Assembly (NCBI GenBank): GCA_963922205.1
Contig: CAWUHX010000307.1
Coordinates: 62,001-126,000, forward strand
Direction of reading: 5' to 3'
DNA: 64,000 nucleotides
Source of the DNA: Romanomermis culicivorax
Lineage: Eukaryota > Nematoda > Enoplea > Mermithida > Mermithidae
The notes beneath the pieces are model-generated. The model did not search any database and was not told the DNA's origin. It was given only the letters and a program-made list of their open reading frames with translations. Shown here one piece after another: positions 13,989 to 25,177 of the stretch (the stretch's first letter is position 1; each line of letters starts with the position of its first letter). The position numbers and the translations under genes were made by a program.

Positions 13989-14756
13989 TTAAAGAACTTC
14001 CTGGGCACCACTTGAAAATAAATCAACACCTTTCACAAGTGGTTTATTCAACCGTTTGACACTACTAACTGCATGATCATCTGATTCTTCCGGAGGTGTA
14101 TGGTAGGAGAGTTTCCGAGGTAAAGTGAATAACATTTTACGTAATGGGTTTCCTATAGCCTCTAATGGTACATTATATTTTTTCAAAGCATTAACAAACT
14201 CATCTACTCCAAGCGTTTGCGTAATTTTTGAACGTTTACGAGACAAATCATGTAATAAATCAATAATATGTGATCCTTCAATTAATTTTCCATCAATTAA
14301 TACTTCACCTTGCTTATTAACATTTATACTAGGGTTACGTCGCACATGCTCCAATAATAAGGATGCCGAGCGTTTAAACTGTTTAGGAATACCGCTAAGT
14401 AACTTTTCATCGTTCAACCAATTTTTTTCTTTTTGTTTCAAATCGTCACTATCCTTCTCATCTTCTTCGTTATCAATAACTTTTTGTTTTAAAATCACTG
14501 TGATAGGTTGAGCCTTTTCATGTTCAAAAGTTAAATATTGTGAAAATAGTTGCGAGTACATTTTGTATTGTTCTTCAGGTGTTAACGTATTATCTTTCAA
14601 AATGCGCTCTAGCTCGTTACGATACATGTCAACTTGCTTAGCTATACCTGTCTTTTCATTTGAACTCGTCATCATCGAAGAAGAAGAAACCTGAGAGTTA
14701 TTCAGTTTATTCAGAACCTCCTGAGGTATAAGAGCAAATTTATTAGCAAATTTCAT
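13989..14756 (-). CDS. Conserved Maverick protein of unknown function
   Basis: 255 residues from ATG 14756 (MKFANKFALIPQEV), chosen because it follows a stop by one base and starts the conserved block; an upstream start at 14780 would add eight residues. The sequence has a helical, acidic middle and a block LLSGIPKQFKRSASLLLEHVR...GEVLIDGKLIEGSHIIDLLHDL...FVNALKKYNVPLEAIGNPLR that I recognise from uncharacterised Polinton genes of cnidarians and arthropods. Its place next to capsid, protease and ATPase genes suggests a virion or assembly part. No catalytic motif seen. Confidence 0.75.
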   Translation of the reverse strand: MKFANKFALIPQEVLNKLNNSQVSSSSMMTSSNEKTGIAKQVDMYRNELERILKDNTLTPEEQYKMYSQLFSQYLTFEHEKAQPITVILKQKVIDNEEDEKDSDDLKQKEKNWLNDEKLLSGIPKQFKRSASLLLEHVRRNPSINVNKQGEVLIDGKLIEGSHIIDLLHDLSRKRSKITQTLGVDEFVNALKKYNVPLEAIGNPLRKMLFTLPRKLSYHTPPEESDDHAVSSVKRLNKPLVKGVDLFSSGAQEVL

Positions 14757-14757
14757 T

Positions 14758-15111
14758 CTATAATAATTTCTCTGTAACAAAACTTGCTAATGTAGATAAT
14801 AAAACGGGTAGTACTAGAGGTAAAAATGCTCAACCACTTTGAACAATTCTTACACGTTTATTATGTAAATCTTTTTTCTTGTTTTTTTCGTGTCTAGTAG
14901 CTAAACCTCTGAGCAATAATTTATGTTTGGCCAATTTCTTTTTTAAGTTTGAATTAATAGGAATATTACCGTTCAAAATGTTCAAACAAATTTCACATAT
15001 ACAACAGATCAAATCGGAGGAAGAATGTTGAAGAAAAGCACATCTTTGAACACGATTTGAATTTTTCAACACATTGAGCTCCTGAATATATTTCTTTAAT
15101 CTAGAAGCCAT
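14758..15111 (-). pseudogene. Small basic Maverick protein with hydrophobic tail, split by an in-frame TGA
   Basis: The first 93 codons (15111-14833) give a protein with a CCICEICLNILNGN block followed by a Lys/Arg-rich run (KKKLAKHKLLLRGLATRHEK). I know this pair of features from Polinton proteins. A TGA at 14832-14830 ends the frame, yet the same frame continues for 23 codons of Leu/Val/Pro-rich sequence to TAG at 14760-14758, and that is the hydrophobic tail the family normally has. So either one point mutation removed the tail, or the TGA is read through. The tail's stop is followed one base later by the ATG of the next gene. A basic, DNA-contacting or membrane-active virion role is inference. 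Confidence 0.7.
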
Positions 15112-15193
15112 ACAAAAAAGACCGTACAGTACAAAAAAATTTTACAATAATGACCAAATGATGAGTAAACATTGAAATATTTATTGTATTACA

Positions 15194-15665
15194 TTAAGAT
15201 AGTAATGAAGCTTCATTTTGTATGACGATATTTAACTCTTCGCGTCTAGAAAAAGCACACAAATTATTCATATTCATAAAAAATAGTTTATGAGCTGTAT
15301 CTAGTTTTAAAAAAAGATCTTCTACAAAAATAGCGTGAGTTTCGACCATATCCAACTCCGTCAGTAATAATCTAGCAAAACACCAAAATTGTGTAACTTT
15401 TTTACGTCCCATAGGTAAACCAACTTCACGCCGTAAATGGTTGCACGCCTTAGCTATGTCTTTGTAAAAAATCTTGGCTTCGGGTGAGAAAGGAGTCCAA
15501 AACAAATCAGCTATTTCGCGTTTCTGTTTGTTGTTTAGTATTTTACCTTAAATAAAAATACTATAGTTTAATAAATAGTTAAAGAAGAACAAAAAGAGAT
15601 ATAAAATTTTTACCTTTTACTTTATTTTGCACCATTCTGACAAAAACTTCAAATGTAGCTGACAT
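15194..15665 (-). CDS. Maverick two-exon protein of unknown function (134 residues)
   Basis: Exons 15665-15614 and 15546-15194 with a 67-bp intron (GTAAAA...TTTAAG) that splits a Gly codon. The start ATG at 15665 opens MSATFEVFVRMVQNK. The product is largely helical with a PMGRKKVTQFWCFARLLL segment. I do not recognise a family. It lies between the basic protein and the membrane protein in the virion gene cluster and is on the same strand, so a structural or assembly role is a reasonable guess only. Confidence 0.6.
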
Positions 15666-15725
15666 CGTAATTGTCACAAAACAAACGAATTATAGAAAAA
15701 CGACCAACCTCTTCAAAATTCTCGA

Positions 15726-16124
15726 CTAGACTGATGAAGGGTATAATATTTTTTTCTGATTATGTAATAAAGCTATCGTATCAATATATCGTAATCTACT
15801 TCCATTGATGTACAAGTTTTGAAATTTACTGCTTCGACTACAACAAGAAAATACAACAGGATTGAAAATATATATTTTGAAACACGCTCGTAATTGCATA
15901 AATTGTCCGTCATTCTGAGGACAATGTAAAATTTTTTCTACATAAAGTAGTAAGGGTATTATATGTAATTTATAATTTTCCCGTAATAATAATAATTTCT
16001 GATCTGTAACATTTTTTGTGTTTGGTATCGTAAAATCTGTAACATTTACAGGTTCTTCTTCATTTTCATAAAATTGAAAAGGGTATTGTACCCATACAAT
16101 AAAAACAGCTATGAAAAGGATCAC
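15726..16124 (-). CDS. Putative membrane-anchored Maverick protein, start unclear
   Basis: Open frame with a hydrophobic N-terminal segment (VILFIAVFIVWV, roughly the first 18 residues), an acidic stretch, two N-glycosylation-type sites (NVT) and a third near the end (NGS), plus several Cys. It resembles a type II or signal-anchored protein exposed outside the membrane. The first codon available in frame without a preceding stop is GTG at 16124; an in-frame TAA lies a short way upstream and no spliced ATG exon fits the phase. The N-terminus is therefore missing, uses a non-ATG start, or has decayed. Family not recognised. Confidence 0.45.
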   Translation of the reverse strand: MILFIAVFIVWVQYPFQFYENEEEPVNVTDFTIPNTKNVTDQKLLLLRENYKLHIIPLLLYVEKILHCPQNDGQFMQLRACFKIYIFNPVVFSCCSRSSKFQNLYINGSRLRYIDTIALLHNQKKILYPSSV

Positions 16125-16220
16125 AGCGAGAGTGTTTAAAAAATGTGTTTACTGTATATCATATCGCTAAAATAATAGGATCCGACTAACCTGTATAAAG
16201 TTTTTTGTAAAAATGATGAA

Positions 16221-16952
16221 TCATTCAGGTGTATACAAAATCATATGATCATTGTCGGGGAATATATTAGATCTAAGTCGATATTTTTCAGGACATGTCT
16301 GTGTAAGATCTATTAATAAATAACCGTATGGTTTACTAGTAGCATCCTCATACGCCTCTATGAAATAATTTGAGGTAGTTGGAAAAATCTGTCGAGCCAG
16401 TGAGCGGACTTGTAATCTATCGCTTGGGTTTTTTGAAAGAATTAAATATTGAGCGTTTATCCTACTCTTACGCATTCCATCAAAAAAGGCATTCTGAACT
16501 ATATGTATAATTGATATATTCCAATGATGCGATCCTTTAGTAAAAAGTTGAGTTAAACTTTGATCATTCTTCATCTCTTGCATCATATCATCCATAATTA
16601 ATAATTTAGGTGTATCTTTACTTTTCTGAAGTTCATTCAAATCAGGCGAACCTTGAATAAATTCTACATAAGAACATTTCTGAACTAATTCATCGTAAGC
16701 TTCTTGCCATTCCGAATAACACCAATAAATTTTCACAGGAGCCGGGTGAAGCATTTCTTTAGCAAAAATTACAAGTTTTTTAACAAATTGTGTTTTTCCT
16801 GATTTTGTTGGAGCAGAAACTATACAGCTAAATGGATGTTTCCATATATAAAACTTTTCATCATCATCATTTGACATCTCTTTTTGACAACAACAAAAAC
16901 CAACCACTTTTTTACTTGAACAATTTTTAAAATGATTTTTATTATTATTCAA
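16221..16952 (-). CDS. Maverick genome-packaging ATPase (FtsK/HerA, A32-like)
   Basis: 243 residues. The Walker A loop APTKSGKT is at 47-54 and the Walker B segment LLIMDD at 117-122, followed by a sensor-like HIVQN. Arrangement and length fit the A32-like ATPases that pump DNA into capsids of Polintons and large DNA viruses. The conserved core begins near WKHPFSCIVSAPTKSGKT; Met26 (16877) may be the true start because the first 25 residues are poor in family features. The frame is uninterrupted. Confidence 0.9.
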   Translation of the reverse strand: MNNNKNHFKNCSSKKVVGFCCCQKEMSNDDDEKFYIWKHPFSCIVSAPTKSGKTQFVKKLVIFAKEMLHPAPVKIYWCYSEWQEAYDELVQKCSYVEFIQGSPDLNELQKSKDTPKLLIMDDMMQEMKNDQSLTQLFTKGSHHWNISIIHIVQNAFFDGMRKSRINAQYLILSKNPSDRLQVRSLARQIFPTTSNYFIEAYEDATSKPYGYLLIDLTQTCPEKYRLRSNIFPDNDHMILYTPE

Positions 16953-17157
16953 AACAAAATGTTACATAATTATCAAAATTACAATATAAAACAGTGCACA
17001 TGTAAAATATAAAGATAGATAGATGATTATATAAAATAGAATAGCGTTACTGTATGCAAAATATACGCGCAATGTATGTATGAAATTATATAACAAGCAA
17101 ATACGTAAGCAATTACATAAGCAAGCAAACTATAGCTAATTAAAACATACAAACTGT

Positions 17158-18581
17158 AATGAATGAATGAATGAATGAATGAATGAATGAATGAATGAAT
17201 GAATGAATGAATGAATGAATGAATGAATGAATGAATGAATGAATGAATGAATGAATGAATGAATGAATGAATGAATGAATGAATGAATGAATGAATGAAT
17301 GAATGAATGAATGAATGAATGAATGAATGAATGAATGAATGAATGAATGAATGAATGAATGAATGAATGAATGAATGAATGAATGAATGAATGAATGAAT
17401 GAATGAATGAATGAATGAATGAATGAATGAATGAATGAATGAATGAATGAATGAATGAATGAATGAATGAATGAATGAATGAATGAATGAATGAATGAAT
17501 GAATGAATGAATGAATGAATGAATGAATGAATGAATGAATGAATGAATGAATGAATGAATGAATGAATGAATGAATGAATGAATGAATGAATGAATGAAT
17601 GAATGAATGAATGAATGAATGAATGAATGAATGAATGAATGAATGAATGAATGAATGAATGAATGAATGAATGAATGAATGAATGAATGAATGAATGAAT
17701 GAATGAATGAATGAATGAATGAATGAATGAATGAATGAATGAATGAATGAATGAATGAATGAATGAATGAATGAATGAATGAATGAATGAATGAATGAAT
17801 GAATGAATGAATGAATGAATGAATGAATGAATGAATGAATGAATGAATGAATGAATGAATGAATGAATGAATGAATGAATGAATGAATGAATGAATGAAT
17901 GAATGAATGAATGAATGAATGAATGAATGAATGAATGAATGAATGAATGAATGAATGAATGAATGAATGAATGAATGAATGAATGAATGAATGAATGAAT
18001 GAATGAATGAATGAATGAATGAATGAATGAATGAATGAATGAATGAATGAATGAATGAATGAATGAATGAATGAATGAATGAATGAATGAATGAATGAAT
18101 GAATGAATGAATGAATGAATGAATGAATGAATGAATGAATGAATGAATGAATGAATGAATGAATGAATGAATGAATGAATGAATGAATGAATGAATGAAT
18201 GAATGAATGAATGAATGAATGAATGAATGAATGAATGAATGAATGAATGAATGAATGAATGAATGAATGAATGAATGAATGAATGAATGAATGAATGAAT
18301 GAATGAATGAATGAATGAATGAATGAATGAATGAATGAATGAATGAATGAATGAATGAATGAATGAATGAATGAATGAATGAATGAATGAATGAATGAAT
18401 GAATGAATGAATGAATGAATGAATGAATGAATGAATGAATGAATGAATGAATGAATGAATGAATGAATGAATGAATGAATGAATGAATGAATGAATGAAT
18501 GAATGAATGAATGAATGAATGAATGAATGAATGAATGAATGAATGAATGAATGAATGAATGAATGAATGAATGAATGAATG
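17158..18581. repeat. Perfect (GAAT)n tetranucleotide tract, ~356 units, 1424 bp
   Basis: Uninterrupted GAAT repeats with no substitution that I can see over 1.42 kb, between the ATPase gene and the two-exon gene that ends at 18594. On the minus strand the ATTC repeat has no stop in any frame, so it creates a long artificial Phe-Ile-His-Ser frame; this is not a gene. Confidence 0.97.
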
Positions 18582-18593
18582 TAAGCAAAACTG

Positions 18594-19808
18594 TTACAAT
18601 TTACTGTTAATAAAATCGCGTAGTGTTTTGATAACAACAGCATCATCAAAATCATAATGATAACCTTCATCAATAAAACTAGCTACAGTATCCTTAAGAA
18701 TTTTATGGCCAGTACTTGTAAGTGGTATACATCTAAATATGTCAATCATCTGTTTAAAAGCGCGAAGACAGTAATAACCTTGAACTGCACCTATAACATA
18801 TTCAAAACAGTCAATGATAAGTCCCATCTTTTCATATAAACGATTAACTGTTGGTGTAATTGCGATATTATATATGGAATTACGAGCTGGACACTGATGA
18901 TCCTCAACAATTCCTACCTCTTTCGCGCAATAACAATCAAAAATACACCCATTAAAGATGTCTTGTATAACTAACTCAGCACATATAATTATAAATAATT
19001 TTTCACCTTTTACTACTTGCTCATCAACAAACCATGGAATATCTAAACCCGGAACACGTAACTCACAAATACGCTTGGTTTCGGCTTCTAACGAATTGGT
19101 ATCCGACGTTGAATCGTAGTCAGGATCATTGAAACAGTTGATGAAGAGATCATTAATAAACGACATTTGAACACTAGCTTCCTTTTGATCTTCACGAGCA
19201 TTGCTTTGTTCTCCGGCGAATTTTGTAGCATGAATCCCTTCTTCTTCTTTTATAATTTTCTTATCTGCACCGACTTCTTCTTCTTCTTTAACGATTTTCG
19301 GGGTAGAACCATTTTTTCCAGCTACGTCGTCGTTTTCGTTTGTTTTGCGTTTTATTGCTAGCTGGAAATTTGCTGCTAAAGCGTTGTACTCGTTCGAAAT
19401 AGCTGGCGCTATCTCATGTATCATATTGGTCCAGCGCCAAAATTGCTAAAGAATAAAACATTATATTTTAAAAGAAAGAAAGAAAGAATTCATATATCAA
19501 CTCACTTCTTTAGATAAACACCATGTCATTCCATTAAACAAATTGTTAAATCGTACTGTAACCCCGTCGCTCTCGACCAGCATTTTATAACCAAGGTTGA
19601 TGCCGCATCGACCTCCATGTGAAAATGTCTTTTCAATAATATTGACATTGCGACCTAGTATACCGTATTGTGGTAAAATGAGCTTGAATCCACGACTGTA
19701 CACCTCTTTTGTTTTAGGGTGGACGTTACGAAAATAGATTGACACGTATCTACCTTCAACCACTACAAATAATGCCATGTTTTCGTCTAACATAAACTGG
19801 TGTTCCAT
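18594..19808 (-). CDS. Maverick two-exon protein with possible PC4-like N-terminal domain (384 residues)
   Basis: Exons 19808-19506 and 19445-18594, joined in phase 0 over a 60-bp intron (GTGAGT...TTTAG). The exon junction falls inside a stretch WCLSKE / QFWRWTNMIHEI that resembles the GISLTPEQWEALKEAI helix of PC4-type single-strand DNA-binding proteins; preceding strands (ALFVVVEGRYVSIYF, GVTVRFNN) would fit such a beta-rich fold. A Lys/Glu-rich linker (residues about 130-190) leads to a Cys-rich helical C-terminal domain (ICAELVIQDIFNGCIFDCYC) that I cannot place. It is the first gene on the minus strand from the divergent promoter region, opposite the polymerase. A replication or transcription role is inference. 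Confidence 0.65.
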
Positions 19809-20624
19809 TTTTGAAAATTCTTGAAGAAATATTAAAGAGAGAGAGAGAGAGAGAGAGAAGAAGGGAGTAGTTTTTGTAGCAACAAAACAGATAAATGTAT
19901 AAAGTGTTCAAAATTTTAGAGTAAAAGGAGGTTATAGCTATAATAAAATAACCAAGATATATAGCTTATAGCTGTAAGAGGAGGAGTTATAAGCATAATA
20001 AATATTCAAGACATATATCCTACAGTATTCTACTATTCTGAGGAGTATATGAGAGGAGGAGGAGCTATGTTCTACAAAAATAAAATAAAATGTGTTTATG
20101 CTGTATGGTAACCTTTGAGATCAAAGCCAGAAAAATATATGTGTTTTATGTGTTATAGTAATTATCAAGGTCAGAGCTATAGAAGCAATATAGCCACGTG
20201 CGCATGAGTTATAAGGGTCTTTAAAGCTTTTCCACATAAAAAGGAAAGATGGTGCAACAGGGTTATAAGCAGCTATTACAGTTATTTTATAGCTTCAAGA
20301 ATCAAAACAAAAATACTACGGTTGTACAGTAAAACAGGTTTTCAACTGGTTTTAACTGGTTATATGCTAATAAAATAAGCTAAAGAAATGATATGGGCAC
20401 ATGTTCATGAGTTATAGAGGTCCTTAAAGCTTTCCCATCATAAAAAAGAAAAGTACTACATTAACCTCGTAAACAATAATTAAATCTCTACCATAAAATT
20501 AATAGTTTTTGCTGATTTATAAAAATTTTCTATTATTATTACTGTATAAGTTTTTGATGAATAGGTTGTTTTCTATTTTTCTACTTTATAGTTTTTATAT
20601 TTTCTAGTTTAGATAATTTTTATA
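19809..20624. promoter_or_regulatory. Divergent intergenic region of the Maverick
   Basis: Separates the minus-strand virion cluster from the plus-strand polymerase, so both promoters should lie here. It holds a (GA)n run at 19838-19857 and two related segments of about 45 bp (near 20195-20245 and 20398-20450: GCATGAGTTATA.GGGTCTTTAAAGCTTT type) 204 bp apart. No TATA box is distinctive in such AT-rich DNA. Confidence 0.45.
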
Positions 20625-23600
20625 ATGAAACCTATTTATGAAGATATTACTTCGGACGAAGACGACATGCCTATGGAAATTTTAGAAGATATTACTTCTG
20701 ATGAAGATGATGAAACAATAGTGAATGAGTCTTCAGAGAATATTACCTCTGAGAAAGAAGAAGAAGAAACACTCCATAATAATAATAATATTTTGGAAGA
20801 AGAAGAAGAAGAAGAAGGAACTGTTTTAGATTATGATGATGAAGATGATCAATACAAAAGTTATACGCCTTACAGTTCTGATGAGGAAGAAATTTATGAA
20901 ACAGCTCAAATTGGTGGTGGTGGTGGAGGTAGTGGAGGTGTAACGAATGCATCTTTTGTTGCGGATGATTTTTTCGAACTAGGTCAACCCAGTACTGTAA
21001 ATATTAGGTGTTTTAATACCGAAGGTCGCGAGTACTCTGTGAACTTTCGTAATACAGAACATATGGATGATTTAAATGCTCAAATAGTGCCAACATTTCA
21101 ACGTATAGTAGAGCGAATTTCTGAGAATGTCGCTGATAATGCATTTATAGGGTTTTCCTTTGACCATCCAGATTTGACGAAAGGTTGTGTTTTGATACTT
21201 TTTAGACTGAAACATGCTTTAACTGGAGAGTTGATTGTAAACACTCTTAACCCTGTTCTTCAATCAAACGAGCAAATACAAATTGATAGTCGTCAGTCTA
21301 CAATTCGTATCATTGTTGTAACACCACCTGCGGGTAGCGGTAAGCTAATTAAAATTACTTATGTAAGATTTTTATTTATTTATTTATTCAAGGTATTCAC
21401 AATGCTCATCAATATTTAAAGCATAATGATTTTCTAAAAGATAAACGCTGTATTATTCAAATCAACAACACGGATGATTTATGTTTTGCTAGAGCTCTAG
21501 TTGTTGCTAGAGCTTACATTCATAAAAAAGATAAGAATGCTGAGCACAAATGGGAAAGTATTCGAAAGTCTGACAAGTCACATCTGCTGCAAACAAAGGT
21601 TGCTAGAGAACTGATGACCTTAGCAGGCTTAGCTAATCATCAAGGAGCTTGCGGTTTTCATCAGTGGGAACAATTGCAAACTGTTTTATTACCCGATTAT
21701 CAAATCAAAGTTTTTAGCAGAGAACGCTTTAAAGATTTAATATTTAGAGGTTAGAGTTTTTTATTTTTCTGTTATTGTGTACGTATTTAGAGTTTTAAGG
21801 ACCTGAAGCAACGCATGTTTTAAATATTTACCACCATTATAACCATTACTCCGTCATTACAAAGATGCCTGGATTTTTTGACTGCAGCTACTTTTGTCCT
21901 CATTGCCATCTGGCCTACAACAACAAAATGGAACACAGATGCAGAAACGTTTGTCCTCTGTGTTACAATACACCCCCATGTAATCAATTTAATGCTCGAA
22001 AATGCAAAGATTGTCTGCGATATTTTAAAAACGATAAGTGTTTTGCTCGACACAAGCTTGTTTTTACTCAAAGAGGTCAATCTAAACGTCAAAAAACAGG
22101 TTTATCTATTTGCGATCGTTTCAAAGTGTGCGAACAATGTGATACACTGGTTCGACGAGCACATTCTAATCCTCATAATTGCGGTTATTTTGAATGCAAA
22201 ACATGCAAGAAAAGCGTACCTAAAAAAGGTATTAGATATGGTGTAATTATTTTATTTTATTTTATTTTAACTGAAAATTTTTATTTTAGATCATTTATGT
22301 TTTATGCAACCTGTTGGTAGCGAGCAAATTGAAGAGGAAGAAGATATATTTGAAACAAATGTTGATGAGGATGAGTGTCTAGATGATAATGAAACAGGAA
22401 TTACGGATAAATGTCCTGTTAATCAAAAATTTGTTTTTTATGATTTTGAGACTACACAGGAAAAAATTCTACGACAAAGCGAATTAGGGGATGTGTTCGA
22501 ACATGAACCAAATTTATGTGTTGTCCATACTGTATGCGATCAGTGTCGTCAAAACGAGTGAAATTTTTGCTGCAATACATGCGGTCAACGCGAACGTATT
22601 TTCAAAGGATCTACATGTCTAAATGATTTCTGTGAATACCTTTTTGCAAAAGGTATGAAAAACATTACTGCAATAGCGCATAATTCTCGAGGATTCGATG
22701 GACAATTTATAATGCAGTTTTTGTATCGTAATGGACATCATAAACTACATATCATTAATAAGGGTGATAATATTGAGCAATATCATCCAACCAAAAACCC
22801 CACTGGTGGTTTATTTGCTCAATACGTCAATACCTTTATGAAAATGAAACTAGTAAATTTTATATTATGTAAATGTGACAGAATTTGATTGTAATTTTTA
22901 TAGGAGAGTGAAGGCTATCCTGCTAAAGCTCAGACAGATGAGCAAAAACGAGAATACGAGATGGAGGTCTACAATCGTGAGAAATTTCATTGGAATCTTC
23001 AAAAATTTTTAAAAATCCTGGAAAGAGGGCTTCGGCTAAATTAATGCTAAATTCTTTCTGGGGAAAAGTAACTATGCATAGTTTTTTGTATTTCATTTAA
23101 TTATTTTTATGTTTTTTTAGTTTGGTCAACGAAACAATATGGATAAGACTGTTATCCACAATGCACCCAAAGAATATTTTGAACTTGTGATGAATGTCGC
23201 CAATATTATTAAGAATGTTAGACTAATCAATGAACAATTGGTGTCAACAACATATTCTCAACATGATGATTTTGCCGAAGTCATGGGAAATACTAACGCT
23301 GTTATTGCAGCTTATACAACGGCTCAAGCTTGATTAAAGTTATATTCTTACATTGAGCGATTAAAAAGTCCAGTATTGTATTTTGACACGGATAGTATTA
23401 TTTACCTGTCAACAGTTGACAAACAACAATATCAAGTACCCACTGGTTGGTGTCTTGGTGAAATGACTGACGAGTTACGTGAATATGGTTGTGGATCTTA
23501 CATTACCGAATTTGTTAGTGGAGGTCCTAAAAATTACACCTACAGGTTGTTCAGTCCCTCTACAGACCAATACCCTCACGTAATCAAAGTCCGCGGTACC

Positions 23601-23834
23601 ACTTTGTCATCAGATACTATGAAAAAAGTTAATTTTTATTCGCTTCGTCGAATGGTTTTTGCTTTTGTAAAAAACAATGGAAAAGAAAAAGTAGATGTAC
23701 ATAGTCTCCGTATAGAGCGTCAGCAAGATCGTAAAGTTGTTACTCGTAAAACTTTGAAAAAATTTCGTATAGTATATGATAAACGTATTTTGAAACGTAA
23801 TTTTTGTACATTTCCTTATGGTTGGACTAAATAA
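20625..23834 (+). pseudogene. Maverick protein-primed DNA polymerase B (pPolB), broken
   Basis: Multi-exon family B polymerase that would replicate the element. Visible in order: acidic N-terminus (SDEDD repeats), an intron 21340-21392, a segment NTDDLCFARALVVARAY, a Cys-rich zinc-finger region (21865-22230), exonuclease motif I VFYDFETTQ (22436-), exonuclease motif II NSRGFDGQF (22690-), a palm-associated GGLFAQYVNTFMKMK, LMLNSFWGK, and the catalytic YFDTDS motif near 23382. Lesions: an in-frame TGA at about 22559 where the family has Trp; apparent loss of everything between exonuclease motif II and GGLFAQYVN, including the motif A region; a frameshift near 23010 in an A/T run; and a TGA near 23331. 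The C-terminus stops exactly where the right TIR begins. Confidence 0.9.
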
Positions 23835-25171
23835 TTTTACAATAAAGTAGAATGTTGCATCGAATTAAAAATTTTTCTTTTTGATATGTAAAGATTTTTT
23901 CTTTTTTCTACATGTCTTTTACGACTATTTTTTGATCATTTTTATAAAAGACCTTCTTGGTCATTTTTGGCAGAACATCAAAATTTATATGCATGCACCC
24001 GTAAGGATAATGTTTCATCGCGTAATGAGGTTCCCGAGAATTTACTCATTAAACAGACCATTACTGACCAATTTGACCGTTTGAGATTGACTTGAACGAT
24101 CGTTCAGGAATGGGGCCTCCGAGCATATTTACGCCTGCAGGTGGCGCCCTTTTGTCAAAGGGGGTCCAGGGGCGCAAATTTTTGAAAGGCTTCTTCTGCT
24201 CACGGGAGAAGCCATTTTTACACACGATCACTTTTTATTTCTTTTCCATTTTTGTTCATTTTATGTTTTCCTTTTTCATCTACAGTAACACATCTATTAC
24301 CCTAATTCCTCCATTACCATAATAGAAAAATTTACCGTAATTCTACTATTACGGTAATTCCCGAATCTGTATCCTTTACTGTACGTCAACTCTCCAAATT
24401 TTCTACACGCTTTTTAGGACCAGCTCGTTTGGTCATCTTTCTATAAAAGACCTTATTTGTCTACATACTTTTTACGGCCAGCTCGCTCTGGTCATTTTTA
24501 TAAAAGACCTTCTTGGTCATTTTTGGCAGAACATCAAAATTTATACGCATGCACCCGTAAGGATAATGTTTCATCGCGTAATGACTCTCTCGAGATTTTA
24601 CCCATTAAACAGACCATTACTGACCAGATTGACCGTTCTGACATTTGTTGACTTGAACGATCATTCAGAAAATGGGACCTCCGAAATATATTTACACCTG
24701 CAGGTGGCACCCTTTTGACAAAGGGGGTCCGGGGTGCAAATTTTTGAGGGCTTCCTCTTCCCAGAGGGGAAGCCGTTTTTACACACAATCTCTTTTTGTT
24801 TCTTTTCCATTTTTTTGTTCATTTTAGTTTTCCTTTTTGCGTTCATCATTGATTTTCCTTTTCTACCCACAGTAACACATTTATTACCATAATCGAAAAA
24901 TTACGATAATTCTACTATTATGGTAACTCTAGAACATACATTTTTAACCGTACGACCTATAAATCGACCATATATGTTTACTGTACGACCTATAAATCGA
25001 AGAAGAAATTAACCGTATATGTTTACTGTACGACCTGTAAATCCACGAAAAGCCGATCGTGTATGTTTACTGTACAACCTATAAATCGGTCAAAAGTGAC
25101 AAATTATAGGTCGTACACAAAAGATAGGAGTATCCTTAAGCGTACGACCTATAGGGGCCGGCCTTACTACT
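23832..25171 (-). repeat. Maverick right terminal inverted repeat
   Basis: Reverse complement of the left TIR, ending CCGGCCTTACTACT. It contains the outer 570-bp unit (about 24400-24950) nearly identical to the left end and an inner unit (about 23870-24400) that is visibly more diverged, for example at GAGGTTCCCGAG and TTTGAGATTGACTTG. Confidence 0.9.
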
Positions 25172-25177
25172 CCCAAC
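25172..25177. repeat. Target-site duplication, Maverick right (CCCAAC)
   Basis: Exact repeat of 7207-7212 immediately outside the right terminus. Confidence 0.93.

Larger units (their letters stand above)
7213..25171. mobile_element. Maverick/Polinton virus-like DNA transposon, 17.96 kb
   Basis: Ends are AG...CT with terminal inverted repeats of about 1.4 kb and a perfect 6-bp target duplication. The interior has the defining Maverick gene set: retroviral-type integrase with chromodomain, adenain-like cysteine protease, double-jelly-roll major capsid protein, packaging ATPase and a protein-primed family B DNA polymerase. Capsid, integrase and ATPase genes lie on the minus strand and the polymerase on the plus strand, with a divergent intergenic region at 19809-20624. 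The polymerase is a pseudogene and one small gene has an internal TGA, while the main capsid, ATPase and integrase frames are intact. I did not identify a separate minor capsid (penton) gene. Insertion looks fairly recent because the duplication is exact. Confidence 0.95.

Noticed and set aside
17027-18673. 548-codon Phe-Ile-His-Ser repeat protein on the minus strand
   Set aside because: It is the stop-free reading of a perfect tetranucleotide tract whose unit length is not a multiple of three; the flanks have no coding character.
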